Below are positions 14,344-23,789 of a stretch of 40,944 bases of DNA, piece by piece. The notes under the pieces were generated by a model. The model ran no database searches and was not told the DNA's origin. It saw only the letters and a program-made list of their open reading frames with translations. Each line of letters begins with the position of its first letter. Positions within the stretch are counted from its first letter, which is position 1. A program made the translations under genes and the position numbers. Source of the DNA: Lachnospiraceae bacterium (GTDB lineage Bacteria; Bacillota; Clostridia; Lachnospirales; Lachnospiraceae); contig JAGAFR010000087.1 in assembly GCA_017612555.1 (NCBI GenBank), positions 1-40,944 on the forward strand, read 5' to 3'.

Positions 14344-15195
14344 ATGAATGAAAATAACCGCTCGGTAAATGACGGAGGGGACGTCATCGAGATCGATATC
14401 CTGGAACTTCTGGGAGTAGTTCTGTCCAAGATATGGATAGTGATTGGCAGCGCCGTTCTGGTGGCTGTGATCACATATCTGGTCTGTTTTTTTCTTATAA
14501 TCCCTAAGTATGAATCAACTACAAAGATATATGTGATCAACAGGCAGAATTCCGATGCACTCACATACAGTGACCTGCAGTCGGGAGCTCAGCTGACCAA
14601 GGACTACAGGGAGCTTGTAACGAGCCGTCCCGTACTGGAGCAGGTTAAGAGCGAACTTGGTCTTGATATCACAACCGAAAAGCTGAAAAAGAAGATCACC
14701 GTATCGGTTCCGACCGACACAAGAATAGTGTCCATAACGGCTGAAGATACGGATCCGTACATGGCTAGGGCTATTGCGGACAGAGTCAGGATATCGGCTG
14801 CTGAGCATATTGCCAACGTTATGAACACGGAGGCAGTCAATGTGGTTGAGGAGGGTAACCTTCCGACACAGATATCAAGCCCGAAGATCATAAGGGATAC
14901 CGTGATAGGTGGTGTCGGAGGAGCGTTCATCGCAGTGATGATCATTATCATCATATACATAATGGATGATACGATCAAGAATCCTGATGATGTTGAAAAA
15001 TATCTGAATCTGTCGGTGCTGGGAACGATCCCCGTACTTGATGAGGATCTTATCAATTCCGGCTCGGACAAGAGAAGAAAGAAGAAGATGCCGGAACACT
15101 CCCACGTGGTCATGACGGAGACATTGTCTGATGCATCTAAGCTCGTTCGTGAGGCAAAGAGCGTAACAGAGGGGGGAAATGATGGCAACAGTTAA
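14344..15195 (+). CDS. cpsC: Wzz-like polysaccharide co-polymerase / BY-kinase adaptor (CpsC/YveK type)
   Basis: The 283-aa protein has the Wzz topology: a cytoplasmic start (VIEIDILELLGVVLSK), a first membrane helix at about 30-53, an extracytoplasmic domain, and a second helix at about 187-208. A cytoplasmic tail of about 75 residues follows, containing a Lys/Arg-rich stretch. In Gram-positive bacteria this protein activates the separate tyrosine kinase encoded next, through its C-terminal tail, and sets chain length. The ribosome binding site is AGAGGGG. The gene overlaps the kinase gene by 14-17 bases, as expected for two subunits made in equal amounts. The tail is longer than I expect for the family and could be a docking site. 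Confidence 0.92.
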   Translation: MNENNRSVNDGGDVIEIDILELLGVVLSKIWIVIGSAVLVAVITYLVCFFLIIPKYESTTKIYVINRQNSDALTYSDLQSGAQLTKDYRELVTSRPVLEQVKSELGLDITTEKLKKKITVSVPTDTRIVSITAEDTDPYMARAIADRVRISAAEHIANVMNTEAVNVVEEGNLPTQISSPKIIRDTVIGGVGGAFIAVMIIIIIYIMDDTIKNPDDVEKYLNLSVLGTIPVLDEDLINSGSDKRRKKKMPEHSHVVMTETLSDASKLVREAKSVTEGGNDGNS

Positions 15196-15901
15196 TAATG
15201 ACAGAAATGTTATAACGATCAATAAGAAGATCACACTTGATTTTCGCCTCAGCGAGGCGTATAAGACGCTTCGTACCAACATAGATTTCTGCGGTGATGA
15301 TGTCAAGGTGATCGCTTTTACGAGCTGTGTTCCGGGGGAGGGTAAGTCAACGGTATCGTTCAATCTGGCGATATCGATGATAGAGGCCGGAAAACGCGTG
15401 CTGTTCATAGATGCCGACATGCGTAAATCGGTATTGAACGGAAGATACCAGATGTCCAAGACTACAGGCGGACTGGCACATTTTCTTGCAGGCAGGAAGC
15501 CTCTTGAAGAGTGCATCTTCATGACCAATATCCCGAAGCTGTTCCTGATACCGACGGGAGCTGTACCGCCCAATCCCGCTGAACTTCTCGGAGTCAAGAA
15601 GTTCGGACATGCTCTTGAGACACTCCGGGAGCAGTTCGACTACATAATAATAGATACGCCGCCTCTCGGAAGCGTTATCGACAGCGCCATCGTTGCCAAG
15701 GAATGTGACGGCGTTGTACTGGTCGTACAGACTAAGGTCACAGGCAGGAGCTTTGCGGAAAGAGTCATAGACCAGCTTCGCAAAGCAGAGTGCAACATCC
15801 TCGGCGTCGTGCTCAACAAGGTTGAGCTGGGCGGCAAGTATTACAGCAGATATTACGGAAGATACTACGGTAAGTACTACGGAAATTACTACGGCAAATA
15901 A
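15182..15901 (+). CDS. cpsD: Tyrosine autokinase (BY-kinase, CpsD/YwqD type) with a YYG-repeat tail
   Basis: This 239-aa P-loop kinase shows, counting from the alternative ATG at 15179, the oligomerisation motif SEAYKTLRTNI (25-35), Walker A SCVPGEGKST (49-58), Walker A' VLFIDADMRKS (74-84) and Walker B YIIIDTPP (155-162). It ends in a tyrosine cluster of five YY pairs spaced every four residues (YYSRYYGRYYGKYYG and so on). This tail is the autophosphorylation site; its phosphorylation state controls assembly with CpsC and is reset by CpsB. The second ATG (15182) is preferred because AGGGGGG lies five bases before it. The tail is unusually regular, with a 12-base DNA period. Family and role are secure. 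Confidence 0.94.
   Translation: MATVNNDRNVITINKKITLDFRLSEAYKTLRTNIDFCGDDVKVIAFTSCVPGEGKSTVSFNLAISMIEAGKRVLFIDADMRKSVLNGRYQMSKTTGGLAHFLAGRKPLEECIFMTNIPKLFLIPTGAVPPNPAELLGVKKFGHALETLREQFDYIIIDTPPLGSVIDSAIVAKECDGVVLVVQTKVTGRSFAERVIDQLRKAECNILGVVLNKVELGGKYYSRYYGRYYGKYYGNYYGK
15840..15898 (+). repeat. 12-base repeat encoding the YYGx tyrosine tail
   Basis: Near-identical 12-base units coding for Tyr-Tyr-Gly-(Arg/Lys/Asn) occur about five times in a row at the end of the BY-kinase gene. The number of units may vary between strains. Confidence 0.75.
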
Positions 15902-15903
15902 AG

Positions 15904-17352
15904 ATGTACAAAAGATACAGACAGGAATGGACCAAGCATCTTGATTTTATACTCATAGATGAGATCAGTCTCCAGATAGCATATATGTTTGCTATGTGGC
16001 TGCGCTTCCGTGAACTTGTATACTCTGTAGGTATATACAGGGAGCTGGCATTTGTGCTCGGCCTTATCGATTTTGTGGTGATAATGTCACTCAGTACGAT
16101 GCACAATGTCTTAAAGCGCGGGAAGTACCTCGAGCTTGTGGAGACTCTCAAGAACTGTCTGGCCGTATTCGCCTTTGCCGTTGTATATATGTATGCTCTC
16201 AAGGTCAGTGAGGATTACTCGCGAATCCTCCTGTTCCTGACCATGATACTGCATATCCTCATATCATATCTGACAAGGCTTCTGTGGAAGCTTGTCCTGA
16301 AAAATACCAGGATCAATGACAATAAAAAACTGTCCATGCTGGCGGTCCTGGATCCCGATCTGGCAGAAGATACTCTTAAGGTGCTGGCCGGCAATAAAGG
16401 AGACATATACAAAGTGGCAGGCCTTGTGTTCACTCGTAAGGATAAGAGGACCGAGGTTTGCTCCGTGCCTGTTGTGTGCGACATTGAGGAGGCTTCGTCA
16501 TACATATGCAGGGAATGGATAGACTCCGTATATATCGGTGTCGATAAAGTCACGCCCAGGGTAGACAGATTCATGGAAGACTGTCATCAGATGACGATAC
16601 CGATGCATTTTGCGGTATCGGGGATCAGGCATATGGGAACGCACCCGTTCGGTAACAGGATCGCCGGAGTAACGGTGCTTACATCGGCAGCAGGCTATGC
16701 GAGCCCTCTTGAGCATGCGATCAAGCGAGCCATGGATATAGTCGGAGGTATCATCGGAAGCATCATGGCAGTCATCGTCATCGCCATCGTAGGCCCGATG
16801 ATCAAGAAGCAGTCTCCCGGCCCGGTCATATATTCCCAGGAGCGTATCGGCAGGAACGGAAGAAAATTCCAGATGTACAAGATCAGATCCATGCATATGA
16901 ACGCCGACGATATGAAAGGTGAGCTTGCGGACATGAACCGGAGTAAAGACGGGATGATGTTCAAGCTTGATTTTGATCCCCGCATAATAGGTAACAGGAT
17001 AGATGCTGACGGAACGAAGCATACGGGTATAGGAGATTTCATAAGGCGAAGGAGTCTTGATGAGTTTCCCCAGTTCTTTAACGTCCTGCTTGGCCAGATG
17101 TCGCTGGTCGGAACGCGTCCGCCGACAGTTGATGAATGGGAAAAATACGAATACCGTCATCGTGCCAGACTTGTATGTAAGCCCGGAATAACCGGTGTAT
17201 GGCAGACTTCCGGCAGGTCCAATATCACGGATTTTGAACAGGTCGTGGAGCTTGACACACAGTACATAACCGAGTGGTCTATCGGAATGGATTTTAAGCT
17301 GATACTTAAGACCATATGGATACTCATCAAAGGCGATAAGGGCGCCATGTGA
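15904..17352 (+). CDS. Initiating polyprenyl-phosphate glycosyl-1-phosphate transferase
   Basis: The 482-aa protein belongs to the polyisoprenyl-phosphate hexose-1-phosphate transferase (WbaP/EpsE-like) family. Four membrane helices lie in the first 130 residues, then a CoA-binding-like cytoplasmic region. A fifth helix (about 277-300) precedes the catalytic domain. Catalytic signatures are PGPVIYSQERIGRNG, FQMYKIRSM, RRRSLDEFPQ and MSLVGTRPP, followed by YRHRARLVCKPGITGVWQ. It transfers a sugar-1-phosphate from a nucleotide sugar to undecaprenyl phosphate, the first step of polymer building. Specificity (Glc, Gal, GlcNAc or bacillosamine) cannot be read with certainty. It starts two bases after the kinase stop codon and ends the polysaccharide module in this window. 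Confidence 0.92.
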   Translation: MYKRYRQEWTKHLDFILIDEISLQIAYMFAMWLRFRELVYSVGIYRELAFVLGLIDFVVIMSLSTMHNVLKRGKYLELVETLKNCLAVFAFAVVYMYALKVSEDYSRILLFLTMILHILISYLTRLLWKLVLKNTRINDNKKLSMLAVLDPDLAEDTLKVLAGNKGDIYKVAGLVFTRKDKRTEVCSVPVVCDIEEASSYICREWIDSVYIGVDKVTPRVDRFMEDCHQMTIPMHFAVSGIRHMGTHPFGNRIAGVTVLTSAAGYASPLEHAIKRAMDIVGGIIGSIMAVIVIAIVGPMIKKQSPGPVIYSQERIGRNGRKFQMYKIRSMHMNADDMKGELADMNRSKDGMMFKLDFDPRIIGNRIDADGTKHTGIGDFIRRRSLDEFPQFFNVLLGQMSLVGTRPPTVDEWEKYEYRHRARLVCKPGITGVWQTSGRSNITDFEQVVELDTQYITEWSIGMDFKLILKTIWILIKGDKGAM

Positions 17353-17391
17353 TCTTTGAACATTTATCTTTCAAACCCGGTGAGGGTAGGT

Positions 17392-17397
17392 TATAAT
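17392..17397 (+). promoter_or_regulatory. Promoter -10 element immediately upstream of the MATE gene
   Basis: A perfect TATAAT ends 10 bases before the ATG at 17408, so transcription should begin about 2-5 bases before the start codon. The -35 is weak (TTTCAA at 17369-17374, 17 bases away), and no ribosome binding site fits in between. A leaderless mRNA is predicted. Confidence 0.5.
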
Positions 17398-17407
17398 TTA
17401 GTCTGAT

Positions 17408-18760
17408 ATGAAAGATCATATAACCGACATGACCGTGGGTGATCCGGTAAAGCACATCATATTATTTGCTCTTCCGACACTTATCGGAAACCTGTTCCAG
17501 CAGGTATATAACTTTGCCGACTCAATTATCGTGGGTCGCTTTGTAGGTGCGGATGCGCTGGCTTCTGTCGGTGCGACTTTTTCCGTAACCTTTCTTTTCT
17601 TTGCCCTGTGTAACGGTATCGGAGCCGGTGGAGGCATCATTGTCAGCCAGTACTACGGTGCCCATGATGATGACAGGGTCAGAAACTGCATAGTCAATAC
17701 CGGTGTCATAATGCTGTTGATCCCGTTGTTCTTCGGCATCGTCGGGTTCGTATCGGCACCGGCGCTTCTTCGGATACTTGATACGCCGTCCGAAATAATA
17801 CTTGATTCCGTCATGTATATCAGATATATGTGCGTAGGACTCCTGTTCGTATCCATGTACAATTATCTGGCATCGATGATACGTGCCCTGGGGGACTCAA
17901 GATCACCGCTGTATTTTCTCATATTTTCAACTTTCCTTAACGTATTCCTTGATATCCTGTTTGTTTACAATCTGAAGATGGGGATAAGGGGTGCGGCGAT
18001 CGCGACGATCATTGCGCAGTTTGCCGCGGCAGTCGCCTGTGCGGTCTATGCGTATATAGTTAATCCGTATTTTAAGATCAGGCGCAGAGACTGTCATGTA
18101 TCAAAGGATATGGTGATAAATGTCATGCGTCTCGGGGTTCCGATGTCGCTTCAGTATGCTCTCATCGCGGTATCATCCATGGCGGTTCAGAGGATAGTCA
18201 ATTCATACGGAACGGTCATGGTGGCTGCGTTTACCGCAACATCAAGGATAGAACAGCTCATACACCAGCCCTACGGTACGCTTGGTACTTCTCTTGCCAC
18301 GTACTGCGGTCAGAACTACGGAGCCAGAAAATATGACAGGGTATACATGGGCTACAAAAAGGGCTTTCTTATAATGGCAGTCCTGTCTGCTGCAATGATA
18401 TTTACGATGCAGCTGTTCGGAGGAAAGATCACGGGACTCTTTGTTACCTCTCCCGAAGTCATCGCCGAAGGTGCAAGGGGACTTCGTATAACAAGCCTTT
18501 TCTATATACCCCTGGGAAGCATATATGTGATCCGTGGAGTACTGACCGGAGTCGGAGACGGACTGTTCGCTCTTTCAAACGGTATTGTTGAGGTCGTGGG
18601 CAGGTTTACCATCCCGTACCTTATGACCGTGTATATGGGTATGGGAAGGACAGGCATATGGGTATCGGCGGGCGTTGTATGGATAGTCAGTGCGGCATTT
18701 GCATGGCTTCGGTATTATACATATCTGCACAAACGGATCACCGTGAAAGGTTTATCGTGA
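17408..18760 (+). CDS. MATE family efflux transporter
   Basis: The 450-aa protein has twelve hydrophobic helices arranged as two MatE halves. Family patterns are seen at the start (DPVKHIILFALPTLIGNLFQ, FADSIIVGRFVG) and in the second half (FTATSRIEQLIHQPYGTLG and GQNYGARKYDR). These transporters export drugs or metabolites using sodium or proton gradients. It belongs to the DinF/NorM type, not to Wzx flippases, although both are in one superfamily, so it should not be taken for the missing polysaccharide flippase. It heads a five-gene run to nth with gaps of three bases or overlaps. Its start is close to a TATAAT and has no ribosome binding site. Confidence 0.92.
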   Translation: MKDHITDMTVGDPVKHIILFALPTLIGNLFQQVYNFADSIIVGRFVGADALASVGATFSVTFLFFALCNGIGAGGGIIVSQYYGAHDDDRVRNCIVNTGVIMLLIPLFFGIVGFVSAPALLRILDTPSEIILDSVMYIRYMCVGLLFVSMYNYLASMIRALGDSRSPLYFLIFSTFLNVFLDILFVYNLKMGIRGAAIATIIAQFAAAVACAVYAYIVNPYFKIRRRDCHVSKDMVINVMRLGVPMSLQYALIAVSSMAVQRIVNSYGTVMVAAFTATSRIEQLIHQPYGTLGTSLATYCGQNYGARKYDRVYMGYKKGFLIMAVLSAAMIFTMQLFGGKITGLFVTSPEVIAEGARGLRITSLFYIPLGSIYVIRGVLTGVGDGLFALSNGIVEVVGRFTIPYLMTVYMGMGRTGIWVSAGVVWIVSAAFAWLRYYTYLHKRITVKGLS

Positions 18761-18763
18761 CAA

Positions 18764-21370
18764 ATGACTGAGAAAAGATCCGGAAACCGCAGAGCATTGA
18801 TATACGTATGTGCTTTTCTGATCCCCTTTGTGATGGTTCAGATCTTTTGGATCATATGCGGTATGTACCCGTACGGATCGGCCTCGATCCTGACGGGGGA
18901 CATGGACATTGAATTCGTTAACTTTTATGCCTATTTTATCAATACGATGAGCTCGAAGAGCGACTGGTCGTACATGCTTGCCAAGACACTGGGAGGAGAT
19001 TTTCCGGGACTGGCTGCATTCCAGCTTCACGACCCGCTCCTCTTTCTTCTGTTTCTGTTCCCGGGTGATCGGATCGTTGCCGGAATAGAGTTTATCTTTT
19101 CGCTTCAGATAGCGATCGCGGGACTGTCGACATCGATACTTCTTAACAACAGATATAAGACATCCTGGATGTCGCTTCTGTTCTCCACGGGGTATGCATT
19201 CTCCGCATTTTTTTTCGGATATCTGGTGCTTACGATATACTTCGGCGCACTGTCTGTTCTTCCTCTTGTTCTGTATTTCTTTTTAAGGTATGCGGAAGAA
19301 GGAAGGTGCCGTGTTTTATTTATCATATCGACATGCTATTACATATTTGTCAATTATCATATGGGTTTCATGCTCGTCATTTTCATGGCGGCGCTTTACC
19401 TTTCAAGACTGATCATCGATAAGGATCTGATAAAAAGACTCCCTCATCTCATACTGTCGGGCATAACGATACTTCTTATTGACGGATTTTTCCTGATAAG
19501 GACCGGTCTGTCGCTTCTCGGAGAGAAGACGACCGAAGGAGCGGACTACGGATTCTACAGGCGGTTTCCCATGAACCAGCTGTTTGCGGGGATGTTTTCC
19601 GGAAGTGCGAGAAATGACCTGAGGCCCCTTATATACTGTTCGGTAGCCGCGTTCTTTTTTGCCGTGGTGTATTTTATCTCAAAGAAGATATCCCTTCGGG
19701 AAAAGATCGCCAACCTCGCGGTGACAGCTGTTGTCGCAGTCTCCATGTGGATCAACAGCCTTGATGCCGTATGGCACGGGTTCAACAATCCGGAAGGGTT
19801 CTACTGGAGATATGCGTACTATATCAGCATCACCGTCATCGCCATAGGCTACAGAGGATTCGTATCCTACGTGTATGACGATGGAGAAGATGACGATACA
19901 GCAGGGCGGACCGGTATCGGAGGAAGGAAGATCATATGGATGAGTGCACTTATCATCTGCCTGTATATGGCATGGCTTATGATCGTCCGCAATCCCTATC
20001 TTGATGTGACAAGGCTTGTCATAAATGCTGTTCTGATCGCCGTGATCGTGGGTGCATCACTTTTTCTTACACGACAGGGAAAAGTTCGTATCCTTGCATT
20101 TTCTGTGCTCCTTATCGTGTCGATGGCGGAAATGCTCTACAGTGCAAAGACGTCGTATTACAGTCTTAATTCATACGCAGGATCGTTCCCGGAAATATCA
20201 AAGTTCAAGGAAGATTATCACTACATCAGTGATGTCATTTCATATATCAAGTCGGAAGATGACGGATTCTACAGAATAGAGAAGGATTTTGACAGGGCAA
20301 TAAACGATCCCGCGATGTTTGACTATATCGGGTTGTCACACGACAGTTCGTGCGAAAAAGATGAGATACTTGACTGGCTTGTAAACTTCGGTTTCTGCAA
20401 GACTGTCTATTTTACTTATTACAACGGGGGCAGCACATCATTTGTGGACAGTCTGTTCGGTATCAGATACTATGTCTCAAGATTTGATACGATAGAAAAA
20501 CCGTATGAGCATATGCCATACAGCGGGCAGTACAGTGCATTCAAAAATAATGATGCACTTCCCATGGCTTATATTGCTCCGGCCGGATTTGCGGATGATG
20601 ATATAAGCGCCGGCAATACATTTGAAAAGCAGAACAGGCTGATATCATACTGGGGTGATGATCCTGTATATATCAAGGCTGAGCCGGCGATAACGCTTGT
20701 TGGAGCTGTGGAAGAAGAAAGCGGAAGATATGTCCGTACAGCCGAAGAAGGATATATTGTTTACAACATACCGGTTACGGAGAAGATGCCGTTGTATTTT
20801 TACTTCTATGCACCTTGCCGGCAGGAAGGGGAAGTATTTGTAAACGGCGGATCGAGGGATGTATACTTTACCGTCAATCACTGGAATACCCTCTGCGCGG
20901 GAACTTATGAGCCCGGTGATACTCTTGAGATCCGTATGCAGATAAAAGGTGATGAACTGAATATATCGGAGGCGTGCTTCTACTACGAGGATCCCAAGGC
21001 GCTGGCGGCCTGGGGAAAAGCGGCAAGGCAGCTTGATTCATCAATAGGGGACGTAGAGGAGATCTCAAGTTCACATCTTACGTTTACGACGGATTCAGAG
21101 GAAAATGCAACGGTTGTAGTGTCCGTTCCTTACGAGGAAGCATGGACTGTTACATGTGACGGCAGGAAGGTAACTGCCGGCACAGCCATAGGGGAGCTTT
21201 TAAGCTTTCAAGTACCGGAAGGTGCTCATACGATAGAGATGAAGTATACTCCGGAAGGAACATGGGCGGGAGCCGGTGTGAGCCTTGCAGGTATCATACT
21301 TTTTATCCTTTCGGTTTTTTGGTATACTGATACGGGAGAATTAAGAAAAAACAGATCTGGTGAGGAATAG
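18764..21370 (+). CDS. YfhO family membrane glycosyltransferase-like protein
   Basis: The 868-aa protein has about twelve to fourteen membrane helices in its first 460 residues. A large extracytoplasmic domain (about 470-840) and one last helix near the C-terminus (AGVSLAGIILFILSVFWY) follow. This architecture and motifs such as LGGDFPGLAAFQLHDPL are typical of YfhO, a GT-C fold family that in Bacillus and Listeria glycosylates lipoteichoic acid or wall polymers using lipid-linked sugars. The C-terminal domain ends in a beta-sandwich (VSVPYEEAWTVTCDGRKV and so on) seen in the family. It starts three bases after the MATE stop codon with only a distant AAAGG, so coupled translation is likely. 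The family is secure; the acceptor is unknown. Confidence 0.88.
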   Translation: MTEKRSGNRRALIYVCAFLIPFVMVQIFWIICGMYPYGSASILTGDMDIEFVNFYAYFINTMSSKSDWSYMLAKTLGGDFPGLAAFQLHDPLLFLLFLFPGDRIVAGIEFIFSLQIAIAGLSTSILLNNRYKTSWMSLLFSTGYAFSAFFFGYLVLTIYFGALSVLPLVLYFFLRYAEEGRCRVLFIISTCYYIFVNYHMGFMLVIFMAALYLSRLIIDKDLIKRLPHLILSGITILLIDGFFLIRTGLSLLGEKTTEGADYGFYRRFPMNQLFAGMFSGSARNDLRPLIYCSVAAFFFAVVYFISKKISLREKIANLAVTAVVAVSMWINSLDAVWHGFNNPEGFYWRYAYYISITVIAIGYRGFVSYVYDDGEDDDTAGRTGIGGRKIIWMSALIICLYMAWLMIVRNPYLDVTRLVINAVLIAVIVGASLFLTRQGKVRILAFSVLLIVSMAEMLYSAKTSYYSLNSYAGSFPEISKFKEDYHYISDVISYIKSEDDGFYRIEKDFDRAINDPAMFDYIGLSHDSSCEKDEILDWLVNFGFCKTVYFTYYNGGSTSFVDSLFGIRYYVSRFDTIEKPYEHMPYSGQYSAFKNNDALPMAYIAPAGFADDDISAGNTFEKQNRLISYWGDDPVYIKAEPAITLVGAVEEESGRYVRTAEEGYIVYNIPVTEKMPLYFYFYAPCRQEGEVFVNGGSRDVYFTVNHWNTLCAGTYEPGDTLEIRMQIKGDELNISEACFYYEDPKALAAWGKAARQLDSSIGDVEEISSSHLTFTTDSEENATVVVSVPYEEAWTVTCDGRKVTAGTAIGELLSFQVPEGAHTIEMKYTPEGTWAGAGVSLAGIILFILSVFWYTDTGELRKNRSGEE

Positions 21371-21373
21371 AAT

Positions 21374-23203
21374 ATGAATGTTTTCAGTGCCATTTCACTT
21401 CTGGGCGGGTTGGCCATGTTCCTTTATGGAATGAAGCTTATGGGCAACAACCTGAAGGAGAGCTCTTCCGGAACTCTTAAGATCGTTATCGGCAAGATGA
21501 CCGATAATACGGTCAAAGCTCTTTTTCTCGGTGTGGCCATAACTGCCATGATCCAGTCTTCTACAGCCACGATAGTCATTACATCCGGACTTGTTGCAGC
21601 AGGCGTATTGTCTTTTGACCAGTCATTCGGGATAATAGTCGGAGCCAATATCGGTACGACCGTCACCGGACAGATCATACGACTCATGGATATCAATGCG
21701 GAGAACGGTTCTTTTCTTCAGTTTTTCCAGCCGTCAACCCTGGCACCTCTTGCGCTCATTGTCGGAATGGGCCTTATCATGGGATTCAAGTTTAAAAAGG
21801 CCGATAACATCGGAAACATCGCTATCGGATTCGGAATACTCTTTACCGGACTTATGAACATGACCAGTGCCGTCAGTTCATTTGCCGAGAGCGGGATCAT
21901 TGATGTGCTGTTTGAGAACATGGGCAATAATCCGTTCCTCAGCTACTTTACCGGCGCACTCATAGCATTCGTGCTCCAGAGCTCCTCGGCCACGATCGGT
22001 ATGCTGCAGGCGTTCTCGCAGGCAGGAACGATACCGTTTAAGGTCGTATACGTTGTCATCGTCGGTGTATATCTGGGAGATTGTCTTACAACCGGTATCG
22101 TATGTGCGATCGGAGCCAAGGCAGATTCCAAGAGAGTTGGACTCCTTAATATAATCTATAACCTGTTCAAGACCGTCCTTGTGCTTGTTGTGGTCACGCT
22201 CCTTAAGAATCTCGGAGTCATAGACGGATTGTGGGATATGACCATGAGGTCGGGCAGTATCGCGGATGCCAATACGATATTCAATGCGGCAGCCGCACTC
22301 ATACTTCTTCCTACCGGAGGACTTCTGAAGAAAGCAGCCAGAAAGATCATTAAGGATGACAAGGTTGCTGCCGGCAAATACGCCGATAAAGTTTCGGCAC
22401 TCAACCCCGTATTCTTCAGAACGCCCGCGATCGCGTTCGGCGGGTGTTATGACGTGCTGACGATAATGTTTGACGCTGCGACCACCAACATCAACAAGGC
22501 ATTTTCAGTCATTAAGGATTACGATGAAAAGATCATAGATGAGATCCACGAAGAGGAAGAGAACATAGATTATCTGACGGACTGCGTGGATAAGTATCTG
22601 ATACAGCTTGCACCGTATGTAAGTGAGGATCTGCATCTTCGGATACTCAAACAGTATCATAAGCTTGTTTCGGAATTCGAGCATCTCGGGGATTATGCCG
22701 ATAAGATGGCAGATGCGGCAACTACGATCCATGAAGAGAATATCACTCTTTCCAGGACAGCTCTTAACGAGATAGGACTTACCGAGACGCTTGTCGGCGA
22801 GATAATAGAGTTCTCATCGAAGGCCTTTGAAAAGAGGAATATCAGCGCGGCATACCATATAGAGCCCAGTGTGGATGTTCTTCATGATATCGTATCGACT
22901 CTTCACGACAATCATCTGGTAAGGCTTCGTGAAGGCCTGTGTACCGTCCGTGGAGGCGTTATCTTCTCGGATATCCTCACGAACGTCGAAAGGATCGGCA
23001 AGACCTGCTCCAATATCGGTATAGCGACCATCGCAAGAGTCAGTACCGAAGTTGAGAACAGTAAGCATTCATATACTGCATCGATCCATCAGGGCAAGAA
23101 CGAGGAATACAACAGGGAATACGAGCGTACTCACGAGGTATACTACGGAAGGCTTGCCGCAATAGATAAAGATGAACCTTCATCGGAGGTGAAGAATGTA
23201 TAA
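21374..23203 (+). CDS. Na+/phosphate cotransporter family protein with PhoU-like tail (NptA/YjbB type)
   Basis: The 609-aa protein has two inverted Na/Pi-cotransporter repeats, marked by QSSTATI (residues 61-67) and QSSSATIGM (near 202). The GANIGTT motif is also present. A helical PhoU-like domain follows from about residue 345 to 560. Members move phosphate with sodium; YjbB in E. coli exports it, and the PhoU part probably senses or gates. AGG in GGTGAGGAAT lies eight bases before the ATG. It is the third gene of the MATE-to-nth run and overlaps the next gene by eight bases. No phosphate regulon gene is nearby. The family is certain; direction of transport is not. Confidence 0.92.
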   Translation: MNVFSAISLLGGLAMFLYGMKLMGNNLKESSSGTLKIVIGKMTDNTVKALFLGVAITAMIQSSTATIVITSGLVAAGVLSFDQSFGIIVGANIGTTVTGQIIRLMDINAENGSFLQFFQPSTLAPLALIVGMGLIMGFKFKKADNIGNIAIGFGILFTGLMNMTSAVSSFAESGIIDVLFENMGNNPFLSYFTGALIAFVLQSSSATIGMLQAFSQAGTIPFKVVYVVIVGVYLGDCLTTGIVCAIGAKADSKRVGLLNIIYNLFKTVLVLVVVTLLKNLGVIDGLWDMTMRSGSIADANTIFNAAAALILLPTGGLLKKAARKIIKDDKVAAGKYADKVSALNPVFFRTPAIAFGGCYDVLTIMFDAATTNINKAFSVIKDYDEKIIDEIHEEEENIDYLTDCVDKYLIQLAPYVSEDLHLRILKQYHKLVSEFEHLGDYADKMADAATTIHEENITLSRTALNEIGLTETLVGEIIEFSSKAFEKRNISAAYHIEPSVDVLHDIVSTLHDNHLVRLREGLCTVRGGVIFSDILTNVERIGKTCSNIGIATIARVSTEVENSKHSYTASIHQGKNEEYNREYERTHEVYYGRLAAIDKDEPSSEVKNV

Positions 23204-23789
23204 ATTCGTTAAGCATTTTCAGACAGTCAGAGAGCACAGAAAAATGGTCAGACAGGGATGCTTTCGAGTGGGTCTGTTCATGCAGGGACTGACACATGAT
23301 CTGAGTAAATACAGTCCTACGGAATTCCTTATGGGAGCGAAGTATTACCAGGGCTACAGAAGCCCCAACAATGCGGAGCGTGAAGCAAAGGGATACTCCC
23401 GTGCATGGATGCATCACAAGGGACGCAACAAGCATCATTATGAATATTGGACCGACTACCGGCCGGGCAGCAGGGAAGGGGACGGACATGTGATCACTCC
23501 CACCAGGATGCCGAAAAGATATCTTGTTGAGATGTATGTTGACAGGGTATCGGCATCAGCCATATACAACAAAGGCCACTATACCTGTGATATGCCGCTT
23601 CAATATTACAGGAGGGGCGACTATACTAATCTGATAGAAGAGAGCACAAGAGCCGAGCTTGAGCATCTCCTGCGCATGCTTGCGGTAGAAGGTCCCGATG
23701 TGACAGAGGCCTATATCAGGAACGTGATACTGAGGTTCTATCCCGGAGCAAGGCTTGCATCATTTATACAATCACGAAGGAAAAAGTGA
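23196..23789 (+). CDS. DUF5662 family protein, HD-like metal-binding
   Basis: The 197-aa protein fits DUF5662 throughout. It has HDLSKYSPTEF with H34/D35, HHKGRNKHHYEYW with H73/H74 and H80/H81, and a later VEMYVDR segment. The spaced HD and HH pairs suggest a metal-dependent phosphohydrolase fold, but no reaction is established for the family. It is soluble, without signal peptide. The start overlaps the NptA-type transporter by eight bases and the end overlaps nth, so it is deep within an operon. The ribosome binding site GGAGG lies seven bases before the ATG inside the upstream gene. Confidence 0.82.
   Translation: MYKFVKHFQTVREHRKMVRQGCFRVGLFMQGLTHDLSKYSPTEFLMGAKYYQGYRSPNNAEREAKGYSRAWMHHKGRNKHHYEYWTDYRPGSREGDGHVITPTRMPKRYLVEMYVDRVSASAIYNKGHYTCDMPLQYYRRGDYTNLIEESTRAELEHLLRMLAVEGPDVTEAYIRNVILRFYPGARLASFIQSRRKK

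Noticed and set aside
17408-18760. MATE protein as the Wzx flippase of the polysaccharide module
   Set aside because: Its motifs are those of NorM/DinF-type MATE exporters, and it has its own promoter and different operon partners.
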